Source: Hyphomonadaceae bacterium
Lineage (GTDB): Bacteria; Pseudomonadota; Alphaproteobacteria; Caulobacterales; Aquidulcibacteraceae
Assembly (NCBI GenBank): GCA_019636095.1
Contig: JAHBYF010000002.1
Coordinates: forward strand, 1-64,000
Direction of reading: 5' to 3'
DNA: 64,000 nucleotides
Position 1 is the first letter of the stretch, and every line of letters begins with the position of its first letter. This document shows positions 25,876-34,222 of this stretch, in pieces. The notes under the pieces are model-generated. The model made no database searches. It was not told the DNA's origin and saw only the letters and a list, made by a program, of their open reading frames with translations. The translations under genes and the position numbers were made by a program.

Positions 25876-26778
25876 ATGCGCCTCGGCGTGGATTTCGGCG
25901 GTACCAAAATTGAGGCGGCGCTACTTGATTCAAAGGGAGAAATCCTTGCGCGGCAGCGAGTCCCAAATCCTGGGGATTACCGGGCTGCCGTTCGTGCCGT
26001 TGCCGATCTGACCGCGCGAATCGAACAGCAAACGGGCGCCCGCGCCGACACCGTTGGCGTGGCCATGCCGGGTTCGCTTTCGCCGCTGACGGGGCTTGTC
26101 CGGAACTCGAACTCGGTTTGGCTCAACGGCAAGCCCTTCTTCCAGGATTTGAAAGCCGCGTTGGCCCGGCCAGTGCGCGTGGAGAATGACGCAAATTGCT
26201 TTGCGTTGTCGGAGGCAGTGGACGGAGCTGCCGCAGGCGCACGCGTCGTGTTCGGCGTCATCATCGGCACGGGCTGCGGCGGCGGCGTTGTCGTAGAGCG
26301 CAAGGTGATCGAGGGTGCGAGCGGGATCGGCGGCGAATGGGGCCACACGCCGCTGCCGTGGGCGCGGCCCGATGAAGTGCAGCCGCGCGATTGGTGCGGG
26401 CGCGTCGGGTGCCTGGAGCAGTGGCTTTCCGGGACCGGCTTCAAACGCTGGGCCGGTATGAGCGCGGGCGAGGCAAACGAGAAGGCGCTTGCTGGCGATC
26501 CGCAGGCGCGCGTGCTTTTGGACTTGCTGGCGGATCGCATCGCGCGGGCGCTGGCGGTGGTGATCGATATTCTTGACCCGGACGCGATTGTGTTCGGTGG
26601 CGGCGTGTCGAACATCGATAGCTTGTATCCAAGCATTCGCGGCAAGCTCATCGCGCATGTATTCTCGGACTATATCGGTGCAAAGATCGTGAAGAATAAG
26701 CACGGAGATAGCTCTGGCGTGCGCGGGGCGGCTTGGTTGTTCGATGCGGATGGTGAGGCGTCGGAGAATATGGCGTGA
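25876..26778 (+). CDS. ROK family sugar kinase (fructokinase-like)
   Basis: 300 aa. ATP-binding DFGGTKIEAAL at the N-terminus, sugar-binding ENDANCFALSEA, and the ROK zinc site: His in GGEWGHTPLPW plus CGRVGCLEQWLSG. This matches the Mak/fructokinase branch (GTGCGGG phosphate loop). Phosphorylates a hexose, most likely fructose, with ATP in the cytoplasm. Divergent from divK; the CtrA box overlaps its leader. Confidence 0.92.
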   Translation: MRLGVDFGGTKIEAALLDSKGEILARQRVPNPGDYRAAVRAVADLTARIEQQTGARADTVGVAMPGSLSPLTGLVRNSNSVWLNGKPFFQDLKAALARPVRVENDANCFALSEAVDGAAAGARVVFGVIIGTGCGGGVVVERKVIEGASGIGGEWGHTPLPWARPDEVQPRDWCGRVGCLEQWLSGTGFKRWAGMSAGEANEKALAGDPQARVLLDLLADRIARALAVVIDILDPDAIVFGGGVSNIDSLYPSIRGKLIAHVFSDYIGAKIVKNKHGDSSGVRGAAWLFDADGEASENMA

Positions 26779-26818
26779 GTGCGCGCGATCTAACCCTCGC
26801 CGCAGGGGAGAGGGGAAC

Positions 26819-28111
26819 GTGATCGTCTGCCGCGCGTGTGCGAATGAAACCGCGACGACTAGGTGCTCGCACTGCGGCGAAGAGCAAGCATTGGAACATG
26901 CCGAGCTGACGACGCTTTCGATCGCGCACTTAGATTGCGACGCGTTCTATGCCTCGATCGAAAAGCGCGATGACCCGAGCTTGCAGCCGTTTCCGGTGAT
27001 TGTTGGCGGCGGCAAGCGTGGCGTGGTGTCGACGTGTTGCTATGTGGCGCGGGCCTATGGCGTGCGCAGCGCCATGCCGATGTTTAAGGCGCTGCAGCTA
27101 TGCCCCCAGGCAAAGGTCGTTCATGGCGATATGCGCAAGTATGTCGATGAAGGGCGCATCATCCGGCGGATGATGGAGGATTTGACGCCGCAGGTGCAGC
27201 CGCTCTCAATCGACGAAGCGTTCATGGATCTGACTGGCACGGAGGCGCTGCACGGAGGCGTCCCGGCCCAAACCTTGATCAAGTTGCAGAACAAAATTTG
27301 GGAAGAGCGCAATCTCACTGTTTCGATTGGCCTCTCGTTCAATAAGTTCCTGGCGAAGACCGCGAGCGATCTCGACAAGCCGCGTGGATTTTCGGTGATC
27401 GGGCGCGGCGAGGCGCTGACGTTTCTGGAAACCCGTTCGGTCGGCACGCTCCCAGGTGTCGGCCCGGCCGGCGCTACCGCGCTTGAGCGCAACGGTTTGA
27501 AGAAGATCGGCGACATCAGAACTGTTGGCCCACAGCGGATGCGGGCGCTCTACGGCGACTGGGGCGCGCATCTCTTCGCGCTGTCGATGGCTGACGATCC
27601 GCGTAAAGTCGATCCGCATGGCGAGCGGAAGAGCATTTCCGCAGAGACAACGTTCTTCGAGGATGTGGCAAACCTCGAAGCGCTTGAAGATATTTTGTGG
27701 CCACTTTGCGAGAAGGTGGCCGCACGCTGCCGGGCGAGCGAGAGTGCTGGGCTCACCCTCACGTTGAAACTCAAGGATGCCAAGTTCAAGATCATCACGC
27801 GCCGGCGCCAAATGCCGGAGCCGACGTTGCTTGCGGCGCGCATCTTCGCGGCGGCGCGCGAGTTGTTGGTGTCGGAGGCTGATGGCAGGACTAGGTACCG
27901 ATTGATCGGGGTTGGACTTTCTGACTTCAGCGAGGCGGCAGGGGCCGATAAGGGTGACATGCTTGATACTGAGACGCCAAGGCGAGCGGCGGCGGAAGCG
28001 GCGGTCGCGAAAGCGCGGCAAAAGTTCGGGCGTGACGCCGTGCTGACCGGGCGCGGGCTTAAGGTGCATCGCGACGATGAGCCGGAAGAGGTCGACGAAG
28101 AGGGCGACTAG
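26819..28111 (+). CDS. dinB: DNA polymerase IV (Y family)
   Basis: 430 aa from the GTG at 26819 (GGAGAGGGGAAC just before it); frames opening earlier overlap the kinase gene. Residues 3-20 carry CRACANETATTRCSHCGEE, a four-Cys zinc-ribbon-like head found on alphaproteobacterial Pol IV. Polymerase residues: DCDAFYASIEKRDDP and SIDEAFMD; helix-hairpin-helix LPGVGPAGATALE; little-finger domain to about residue 350. Error-prone lesion bypass. No LexA box was seen directly upstream; the leader overlaps C/G-rich repeat-like sequence. Confidence 0.95.
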   Translation: MIVCRACANETATTRCSHCGEEQALEHAELTTLSIAHLDCDAFYASIEKRDDPSLQPFPVIVGGGKRGVVSTCCYVARAYGVRSAMPMFKALQLCPQAKVVHGDMRKYVDEGRIIRRMMEDLTPQVQPLSIDEAFMDLTGTEALHGGVPAQTLIKLQNKIWEERNLTVSIGLSFNKFLAKTASDLDKPRGFSVIGRGEALTFLETRSVGTLPGVGPAGATALERNGLKKIGDIRTVGPQRMRALYGDWGAHLFALSMADDPRKVDPHGERKSISAETTFFEDVANLEALEDILWPLCEKVAARCRASESAGLTLTLKLKDAKFKIITRRRQMPEPTLLAARIFAAARELLVSEADGRTRYRLIGVGLSDFSEAAGADKGDMLDTETPRRAAAEAAVAKARQKFGRDAVLTGRGLKVHRDDEPEEVDEEGD

Positions 28112-28155
28112 GTCGGGGATATCGTGCTATATTCGGCGCCTACACAGGGATTGAG

Positions 28156-28458
28156 ATGACGAACGCGATGCTTACGATCACACGCAAGTCTTCCTTCACG
28201 GCCATGCTGCGCGATGCGGCCATTTTGGTGGACGAGCAAAGAGTGGCGGTGGTCGGCAACGACAAGAGCGTTGAGATCCAGATCGCGCCAGGGTCACACG
28301 CAATCCGCACGCGCATGGACTGGATGAAGAGTGAGCCGCTTCAACTCGATGCCGTGGCGGGGCAGCGCTACGCCGCTGAACTCACACTGTGCAATCCGTT
28401 TGTGATGTTGCTAGCCATCTTTGGGATGCGCCCGTTCATGGAGTTGCGCGCGCTCTAG
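28156..28458 (+). CDS. Small conserved hypothetical protein
   Basis: 100 aa. A beta-rich pattern (ILVDEQRVAVVGNDKSVEIQI, then PGSHAIRTRMDWMKSEPL) resembles small proteins in which a hydrophobic PEGA-like beta sandwich presents a GxHxxRxxxDW motif; the end (NPFVMLLAIFGMRPFMEL) is hydrophobic and could be one membrane helix. Function unknown. It lies between dinB and the RidA gene on the same strand. Confidence 0.7.
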   Translation: MTNAMLTITRKSSFTAMLRDAAILVDEQRVAVVGNDKSVEIQIAPGSHAIRTRMDWMKSEPLQLDAVAGQRYAAELTLCNPFVMLLAIFGMRPFMELRAL

Positions 28459-28520
28459 AAAGTCTGGCGCCAAGCGGCGCTTGCGGGCTAGAAGCGAGCG
28501 CAGTGGAAATGGAGCTTGCC

Positions 28521-28985
28521 ATGACCGGGCGAATTGAAGCGCGTTTGGCGGAACTGGGCGTCACGCTGCCGACGCCGCCGGCGCCTGTCGCGTCGTACGT
28601 GCCGTTCCAGGTTGTCGGCAACCTTGTCTACACGTCCGGTCAGGTGTCGGTGGACGCATCGGGCGGAATTAAGGGCAAGCTCGGCGAGGCAATCGAAGTA
28701 GAACAGGGACAGGCGGCGGCGCGCCTCTGTGGCCTCAATCTGCTGGCGCAGGTAAAGGCGGCGTGTGGCGGCGATCTGGATCGCGTGAAGCGTGTTGTGA
28801 AGCTCAACGGCTTTGTGAACGTGACCCCGGATTTCGACCCAATCCCGCAAGTGATGAATGGTTGCTCGGACCTCATGGTCTCGGTGTTTGGTGACGCAGG
28901 GAAACATGCGCGTTCAGCCGTCGGCATGGCCAACCTCCCACTGAACTTCGCGGTCGAAGTCGATGGGATTTTTGAGATAGACTAA
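28521..28985 (+). CDS. RidA family protein (enamine/imine deaminase-like)
   Basis: 154 aa from the ATG at 28521 (GGAG 7 nt upstream); a start at 28509 is possible. YjgF/RidA fold of the longer YoaB-type subgroup: ARLAELGVTLPTPPAPVASY, YTSGQVSVD, and the conserved end ARSAVGMANLPLNFAVEV, in which the canonical substrate Arg of RidA is the Arg of HARSAVG. Probably hydrolyses reactive enamines, but subgroup members often have unknown activity. Five bases separate it from the acyltransferase gene. Confidence 0.9.
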   Translation: MTGRIEARLAELGVTLPTPPAPVASYVPFQVVGNLVYTSGQVSVDASGGIKGKLGEAIEVEQGQAAARLCGLNLLAQVKAACGGDLDRVKRVVKLNGFVNVTPDFDPIPQVMNGCSDLMVSVFGDAGKHARSAVGMANLPLNFAVEVDGIFEID

Positions 28986-28990
28986 AGCGC

Positions 28991-30148
28991 ATGGACGGAA
29001 CCGACGCGCTGACGATTTCGGTGATTGGCGATCTCGCCAATATCGAACGGGGCGTTTGGAACGCGCTGGCGAACCCGCCGGACCAACCATATGATCCGTT
29101 TCTTTCCTGGGACTTTCTGCGTTCACTCGAAGAGAGCGGTTGCGCGGCGTCGGAGAAGGGCTGGCAGCCGGCGCACTTGATTGCGCGTGACCCGAGTGCC
29201 GCGGCTGTCGGTGCGATGCCGCTTTATGCGAAAGATCACTCTTACGGCGAATACGTGTTCGATCACGCATGGGCAGACGCTCTGCAGCGCGCCGGCGGGA
29301 GCTATTATCCGAAACTGCAGTGCGCCGTGCCGTTCACGCCCGTGCCGGGGCGGCGAATTTTCGCCCGCGACCCCGCCGTGCAAAGCGCACTTGCGCAGGG
29401 CGCGATTGGATTGGCGCAGCGCGCGGGCGCCTCCTCGGTGCATGCGACATTTGCGGAGGAAGATCTGGTGCGCCGCCTCACGCCGCTCGGATTCCAAATT
29501 CGGGTCGGGCTGCAGTACCACTGGTTCAACAAAGGCTACGAGACGTTTGCCGACTTCTTGACCGATCTCTCTTCGCAGAAACGCAAAAACATCCGCCGCG
29601 AGCGCGAGCGGGCGCATCAAGGTTTGCGCATCCGCCGTTTGCGTGGCGCAGAGATAACGCCGCGCGATTGGGACTTTTTCTTCCGTTGCTACATGGATAC
29701 AGGCTCGCGAAAGTGGGGCTCGCCCTACCTCAATCGCGGGTTCTTTGAATTGCTCGGCCAACGCATGGCGGATCAATGTGTGTTGTTCGTCGCCGAGGAG
29801 GCTGACGGAACGCGCCTCGCTTCAGCGCTGAACTTGGTGGGGGGCGAAGCGCTTTACGGGCGCTATTGGGGGCGGATCACCGATGTGCCGTTCCTGCATT
29901 TCGAACTCTGCTACTACCAAGCGATTGAGCTTGCGATTGAGCTCAAGCTGCCGCGTGTGGAAGCGGGTGCACAGGGGGAGCACAAGTTGGCGCGTGGCTA
30001 TGTGCCTGTGCAGACATGCAGCGCCCACTGGATCGAGCACGATGGCCTGCGCAACGCTGTGCGCCACTATTTGAGGCAGGAGACGCCGGCGGTGGTGGAG
30101 GAAGCGGAGATCTTGAACGAGCACGCGCCGTTCAAGAAGTCGGAGTGA
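28991..30148 (+). CDS. FemAB-like GNAT acyltransferase (PF04339 type)
   Basis: 385 aa. The N-terminal part (NPPDQPYDPFLSWDFLRSLEESG) and central YEFDHAWADAL-like stretch (YVFDHAWADALQRAG) are those of the peptidogalycan biosynthesis/recognition family; the second GNAT half has KRKNIRRERERAH and VEAGAQGEHKLARGY near the end. Probably transfers an acyl or aminoacyl group to a cell-envelope or small-molecule acceptor; substrate unknown. Its last 17 bases overlap the convergent permease gene. Confidence 0.88.
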   Translation: MDGTDALTISVIGDLANIERGVWNALANPPDQPYDPFLSWDFLRSLEESGCAASEKGWQPAHLIARDPSAAAVGAMPLYAKDHSYGEYVFDHAWADALQRAGGSYYPKLQCAVPFTPVPGRRIFARDPAVQSALAQGAIGLAQRAGASSVHATFAEEDLVRRLTPLGFQIRVGLQYHWFNKGYETFADFLTDLSSQKRKNIRRERERAHQGLRIRRLRGAEITPRDWDFFFRCYMDTGSRKWGSPYLNRGFFELLGQRMADQCVLFVAEEADGTRLASALNLVGGEALYGRYWGRITDVPFLHFELCYYQAIELAIELKLPRVEAGAQGEHKLARGYVPVQTCSAHWIEHDGLRNAVRHYLRQETPAVVEEAEILNEHAPFKKSE

Positions 30149-31439
30149 CCGCCGCAGCCGCGCCGTTGCGCTTGAAGAGAAGATAGAGCGGCACGCCCGC
30201 CGCCATCAGCGCCAGACCCCATAGCAACACTTCGAACCCCGACCCGAAGGCGGCGAAGATCGAGTACGCGATCCCGATCACGGCGACCGAGGCCCAGGCT
30301 CGCGCTGATTTGGCTGAATGCCGAAACTCAGCCAATGCGACGACGATGTAATAGATGAGACCGAGCGACGTCGCCATTTTGAGCAAGAACTCGAAAGCGT
30401 CGAGGAAGCCGCGTGCATAATTAAGCGCCAGCATCACGGCGCCAAATGCGGAAGAGAGTATGAGCGCGAGGTAAGGCGTGCCGCGTTTGGTCAGGCGTGC
30501 GAGCCAGCTCGGTGCGAGACCATCGGCGGCGATCGCCATCGGCATTTGTCCACATGAGAAAATGAGACCGTTAATGGTGCCGGCTGTGGCGACGAGCGCG
30601 CCGGCTGCGATTGCGTTTGGGCCCCACGGGCCGAAGGCGCGGGCAGCGTCCGCGAATGGCGCAGTCGAGGTCGCGAGCTGGGCTGGTGGCAACAACAGCA
30701 TCAATGCGGCGCTGGCGCAGAGATAGATCACGACGACGGTGAGCATCCCCGAGGTCAGCGCCTGCGGGATCGTGCGCTCGCAGTTCTTCACGTTGGTGGC
30801 AGGGAGCGTAACGACCTCGAAGCCGGTAAACGGCCAGAGCGCGATGAGCGCGGTAGCCGCGAGCGCAGCCAGGATAGGTTCGCCTGATGGGTTGAAGGCT
30901 GGAAGGTTAGCCGTCGTCCCAGCGGGCACGGCAAGGCCGATGATCGCGACGAGCGGCACGATCTTGAGAAGCGTGAGCGTGATCTGCGCTGCGCTCATCT
31001 CCTTCAGGCCGCGTATGTTGATGTAGGTGAACACGAGTATCAACGCGATCGCCGCGCCAAACTGGGCAATTGCGTTGCCGTTAAGCGCCGGAATGAAGAC
31101 GCCGAGATAGCCGACAAAGGCAATGGCGACGGTTGGCACGCCGATGACGAACGAAAGCCAATAGGCCCAGCCCATGAGAAAACCGGTGAAGTCGCCGAAG
31201 GACTGGCGTGCGTAGGCGTACGGCCCGCCGTTGCACTGGGTGCGCGCAGCCAAGCGGCCGAACACGAGAGCGAGCGCAATCGAACCCACGCCGGCGATGA
31301 TCCAACCGCCAAAACTTAGCAGGCCATAGGGCGCGAGTTGGGTTGGGACCAGAAATATCCCGGACCCGATCATGCAGCCGACGACGAGCGACCAGCACGA
31401 CCAAAATCCGAGTGGCTTTTCGGTGTGAGCCGTATCCAT
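30132..31439 (-). CDS. APC superfamily amino acid permease
   Basis: 435 aa from the ATG at 31439 (MDTAHTEKPLGFWS). Twelve hydrophobic segments; the first carries the substrate-loop motif GCMIGSGIFLVP and TM6 region has ALIALWPFTGFEVVTLPA. Similar to basic amino acid/polyamine or arginine-agmatine type exchangers. Secondary transporter in the inner membrane; substrate not inferable. The start is 78 bases after the rnr stop on the same strand, and its 3' end overlaps the acyltransferase gene. Confidence 0.9.
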   Translation of the reverse strand: MDTAHTEKPLGFWSCWSLVVGCMIGSGIFLVPTQLAPYGLLSFGGWIIAGVGSIALALVFGRLAARTQCNGGPYAYARQSFGDFTGFLMGWAYWLSFVIGVPTVAIAFVGYLGVFIPALNGNAIAQFGAAIALILVFTYINIRGLKEMSAAQITLTLLKIVPLVAIIGLAVPAGTTANLPAFNPSGEPILAALAATALIALWPFTGFEVVTLPATNVKNCERTIPQALTSGMLTVVVIYLCASAALMLLLPPAQLATSTAPFADAARAFGPWGPNAIAAGALVATAGTINGLIFSCGQMPMAIAADGLAPSWLARLTKRGTPYLALILSSAFGAVMLALNYARGFLDAFEFLLKMATSLGLIYYIVVALAEFRHSAKSARAWASVAVIGIAYSIFAAFGSGFEVLLWGLALMAAGVPLYLLFKRNGAAAAVTPTS

Positions 31440-31517
31440 CACGCAACCCCGCTCGCGCAAGCATGCACGAGCTGGGTGAGATGCGCTAGCAACTCTTGAC
31501 CTGCCGCGGGGACGCGA

Positions 31518-33809
31518 TCAGCGCCGGCGCTTGCCGCGCTTCGCGTCGCGATCGCGATGCTTGCCGCCGCCACGCGTTTGCTGGCTTGGGCGCGACCTGC
31601 GCCAACCGGGCGCGGGCGGAAGTGGATCAGTGAGCAGGGAGAACACCAAGCCGCCGCTGATCGGCGTTGCCTCTTCAAGGCGCACCTCGACGCGCATGCC
31701 AAGCTGATAGCGCTCGCCCGAGTGTTCGCCGACAAGCGCGTGTGCGGCTTCGTCGTGAAGCCAGCGCTCATTGCCGAGTGTGGAAATCGGCGCGAGGCCA
31801 TCGGCCTGGGTTTCGTCGAGGCGGATGAAGAGGCCAAACCGAGTGACGCCAGTGACGCGACCTCCGAAATTCGCCCCGATGCGATCGGCGAGAAAGGCTG
31901 AGATGTAGCGCGCCGTGGCGTCGCGTTCAGCCGCCATGGATTGGCGCTCGGTTTCGCTGATGTGCTCGGCGGTTTCTTCGTAGCGTTGTTCTTCGGCGTC
32001 GGTGGCGCCGTCGTCGCCCAATCTCAGCGCGCGGATCAGGGCGCGATGGATGGTGACGTCGGCATAGCGACGGATCGGCGAAGTGAAGTGCGAATAGGCG
32101 CGCAGGTGAAGGCCGAAGTGGCCGATATTGTCCGGCGAATACACAGCCTGCGACTGCGTGCGCAGGATCACTTCGTTGATGATGTCCTTGTTCGGCGATT
32201 GCTCAGCCAGATGCAGGATGCGGTTGAAGCGGCCGGCGGTGATGCTCTGCCCTTTGGCCCAGGCCATATCGACCGTCGGCAAGAAATCTGTGAGCGCGGC
32301 GATCTTGGCGTCACTCGGCCGATCGTGGCAGCGATAGATCTGCGGACGGTTCTTCTGCTCCAGCGTTTCGGCCGCACAGACGTTGGCTTGAATCATGAAT
32401 TCTTCGATGAGCTTGTGCGCGTCGAAGCGCTCGCGGCGCTTGACGCCGGCGACTTTGCCATCCTTGAAGATGATCTTGTGTTCGGGCGCGTCTATTTCGA
32501 GCGGCTGGCGTTTGCTGCGCGCTTCCCAAACGCAGCGATAGGCGGCCCAAAGCGGTTTTAGGATCGGCTCAAGCAGCGGCTGGGTCTTGTCGTTGGGCTT
32601 GCCGTCGATGGCGGTCTGCGCTTGTTCGTAGGAGAGCTTCGCGGCGGAGCGCATGAGGCCGCGGACGAATTTGTGCCGAATCTTGCGGCCTTCGCGGTCG
32701 AAGATCATTTCAACCGCTATACACGCGCGTTCTTCGTTCTCGCGCAGCGAGCAGAGATCGGCGGACAATGATTCCGGCAGCATCGGCGCGACGCGGTCGG
32801 GGAAATAAGTGGAATTGCCGCGCCGCCAGGCCCCGCGATCGAGTGGTGTGCCGGATTGCACATACGCCGCGACGTCGGCGATAGCGACCCAGACGCGCCA
32901 GCCGCCTTTGTTTTTCTCGTCGGTGTCGGGCGTGGCGTAGACGGCATCGTCGTGATCGCGCGCGTCTTCGGGGTCGATGGTGATGAGCGGCACGTCGCGG
33001 AGATCGGTGCGGCCTCTGAGAGTTGGCTTCTGCGCCGCGGTGGCTTGAGCCTCTTCTTCAGGGCTGAAGCCTTCGCGAATGCCGTGCGTGTGCATGGCGA
33101 GAATGGACGCCGCGCGCGGATCGCTTTCGCGGCCGATGACCTCCTTGATGATGCCGCGCTTGGGGCCGTGTTGGCGGCCGCGCTCGGGCGCAAGCTCGGC
33201 GAAGACGAGATCGCCGTCCTTTGCGTCGCCAGCGTTTTGGGATTCGATCAGGATGTCGTGACGGGCTTTGCGGTCGGCGGGTTCAACACGGCCGCCGCCG
33301 AAGTCGCGATTGCGCTCGGATTTGTTGGCGCGATAGACGCCCAAGATGCGGTGCGCGCTTTGGCCGAGACGTTTGACGACCTTGGCGATGAATTCGCCGT
33401 CGTCGTCGCGATGGATGCGCGCAAGCACGCGATCGCCGACGCCGATGGCGGCTTCGCCTTTCATGCGCCGCGAGTCGCCAGGGGCTAAGCGAATGACTGG
33501 GCCGAAATAGCCTTCGGAGCCACGCATGCGCGCAAGCAGTTCGCCGTCATGGTCGCGATCGACGATGTCCATGACGCCGGACTCGGGGAGCGCATTGGCG
33601 TCGGCGTAACTCTTGCGGCCGGTGCGACCGAGTGCGCCGGACTCTTCCAGATCGCGCAGGATGTGGCGCAGCTCTTTCTTCTGATCGCTGCCGATGCCGA
33701 GTTCGTGCGCGATGTCGCGCTTCTGCGCCTTGCCGCCGATTTTTCGGATCGCCTCAAGGACACGCTCGCGGGTGAGGGGTTCGGGGCCTGGTGGTCGATT
33801 CTTCGCCAT
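31518..33809 (-). CDS. rnr: Ribonuclease R
   Basis: 763 aa. N-terminal winged-helix-like region (ERVLEAIRKIGGKAQKRDI), cold-shock/OB domains, RNB catalytic domain about 265-600 with the acidic cluster ITIDPEDARDHDDAVYA, and S1 domain about 655-735 (FGGRVTGVTRFGLFIRLDE). The tail is basic (RGGGKHRDRDAKRGKRRR). Processive 3'-5' exoribonuclease for structured RNA. Belongs to the leftward block dprA-topA-small gene-rnr. A long hairpin repeat sits just upstream of its ATG. Confidence 0.97.
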   Translation of the reverse strand: MAKNRPPGPEPLTRERVLEAIRKIGGKAQKRDIAHELGIGSDQKKELRHILRDLEESGALGRTGRKSYADANALPESGVMDIVDRDHDGELLARMRGSEGYFGPVIRLAPGDSRRMKGEAAIGVGDRVLARIHRDDDGEFIAKVVKRLGQSAHRILGVYRANKSERNRDFGGGRVEPADRKARHDILIESQNAGDAKDGDLVFAELAPERGRQHGPKRGIIKEVIGRESDPRAASILAMHTHGIREGFSPEEEAQATAAQKPTLRGRTDLRDVPLITIDPEDARDHDDAVYATPDTDEKNKGGWRVWVAIADVAAYVQSGTPLDRGAWRRGNSTYFPDRVAPMLPESLSADLCSLRENEERACIAVEMIFDREGRKIRHKFVRGLMRSAAKLSYEQAQTAIDGKPNDKTQPLLEPILKPLWAAYRCVWEARSKRQPLEIDAPEHKIIFKDGKVAGVKRRERFDAHKLIEEFMIQANVCAAETLEQKNRPQIYRCHDRPSDAKIAALTDFLPTVDMAWAKGQSITAGRFNRILHLAEQSPNKDIINEVILRTQSQAVYSPDNIGHFGLHLRAYSHFTSPIRRYADVTIHRALIRALRLGDDGATDAEEQRYEETAEHISETERQSMAAERDATARYISAFLADRIGANFGGRVTGVTRFGLFIRLDETQADGLAPISTLGNERWLHDEAAHALVGEHSGERYQLGMRVEVRLEEATPISGGLVFSLLTDPLPPAPGWRRSRPSQQTRGGGKHRDRDAKRGKRRR

Positions 33810-33823
33810 GTGGGGAGTGTGTC

Positions 33824-33960
33824 ACCTCTCCCGCATCTGCGGGAGAGGTCGATTTGCGAAGCAAATCGGGTGAGGGCAAGGGGCGGCGGATGGCTTGGGC
33901 ACTGCCGGCGCCTCATCCGACCTTTCCGGGGCTGCCTCGTTCCTCAAGAGGCGAGCGGAG
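33824..33960. repeat. Composite palindromic intergenic repeat
   Basis: Two perfect hairpins in a row: ACCTCTCCCGCA/TGCGGGAGAGGT (33824-33849, 2-base loop) and CGATTTGC-GAA-GCAAATCG (33850-33868), then GGGTGAGGG and a C/T-rich half (CCTCATCCGACC, TTCCTCAAGAGG). Elements of this make-up are dispersed between genes in many alphaproteobacterial genomes. The 33944-34222 gene ends inside its left edge. Shares the GCGAAGC core with the hairpin at 12693. Confidence 0.7.
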
Positions 33961-34222
33961 GTACGCCAAGCCTCGGATACCAGATCCCGCGCTGCGTGCA
34001 GTCGCCCATATTCGGAACCACATGGTTTACATCAAGCGTCGAAACATCAAACTCAATTTCGATGCTCTCAATACTTGGGAGGGCCTGCTGCAACTCACTC
34101 GAAACGAGCGCGCGTGCGTCATCCTCGGTGAACGCCGTGACGCCACAACCCAGCGCAAAACCGATGGGCGCCGGTGAAGAGAACCTGATCCAATATCGGC
34201 GCAGGCCGCTCGGCGTCGACAT
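33944..34222 (-). CDS. Small conserved hypothetical protein between topA and rnr
   Basis: 92 aa; its ATG overlaps the topA stop (TGATG), so it is translationally coupled. Key features are RYWIRF near the N-terminus, LGCGVTAFTEDDARALV, and a well-marked C-terminal motif DVSTLDVNHVVPNMGDC followed by RGIWYPRLG. These strings are typical of a small family of unknown function. The final residues are encoded by the repeat element at 33824-33960, so the C-terminus may have been altered by repeat insertion. Confidence 0.85.
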   Translation of the reverse strand: MSTPSGLRRYWIRFSSPAPIGFALGCGVTAFTEDDARALVSSELQQALPSIESIEIEFDVSTLDVNHVVPNMGDCTQRGIWYPRLGVPPLAS

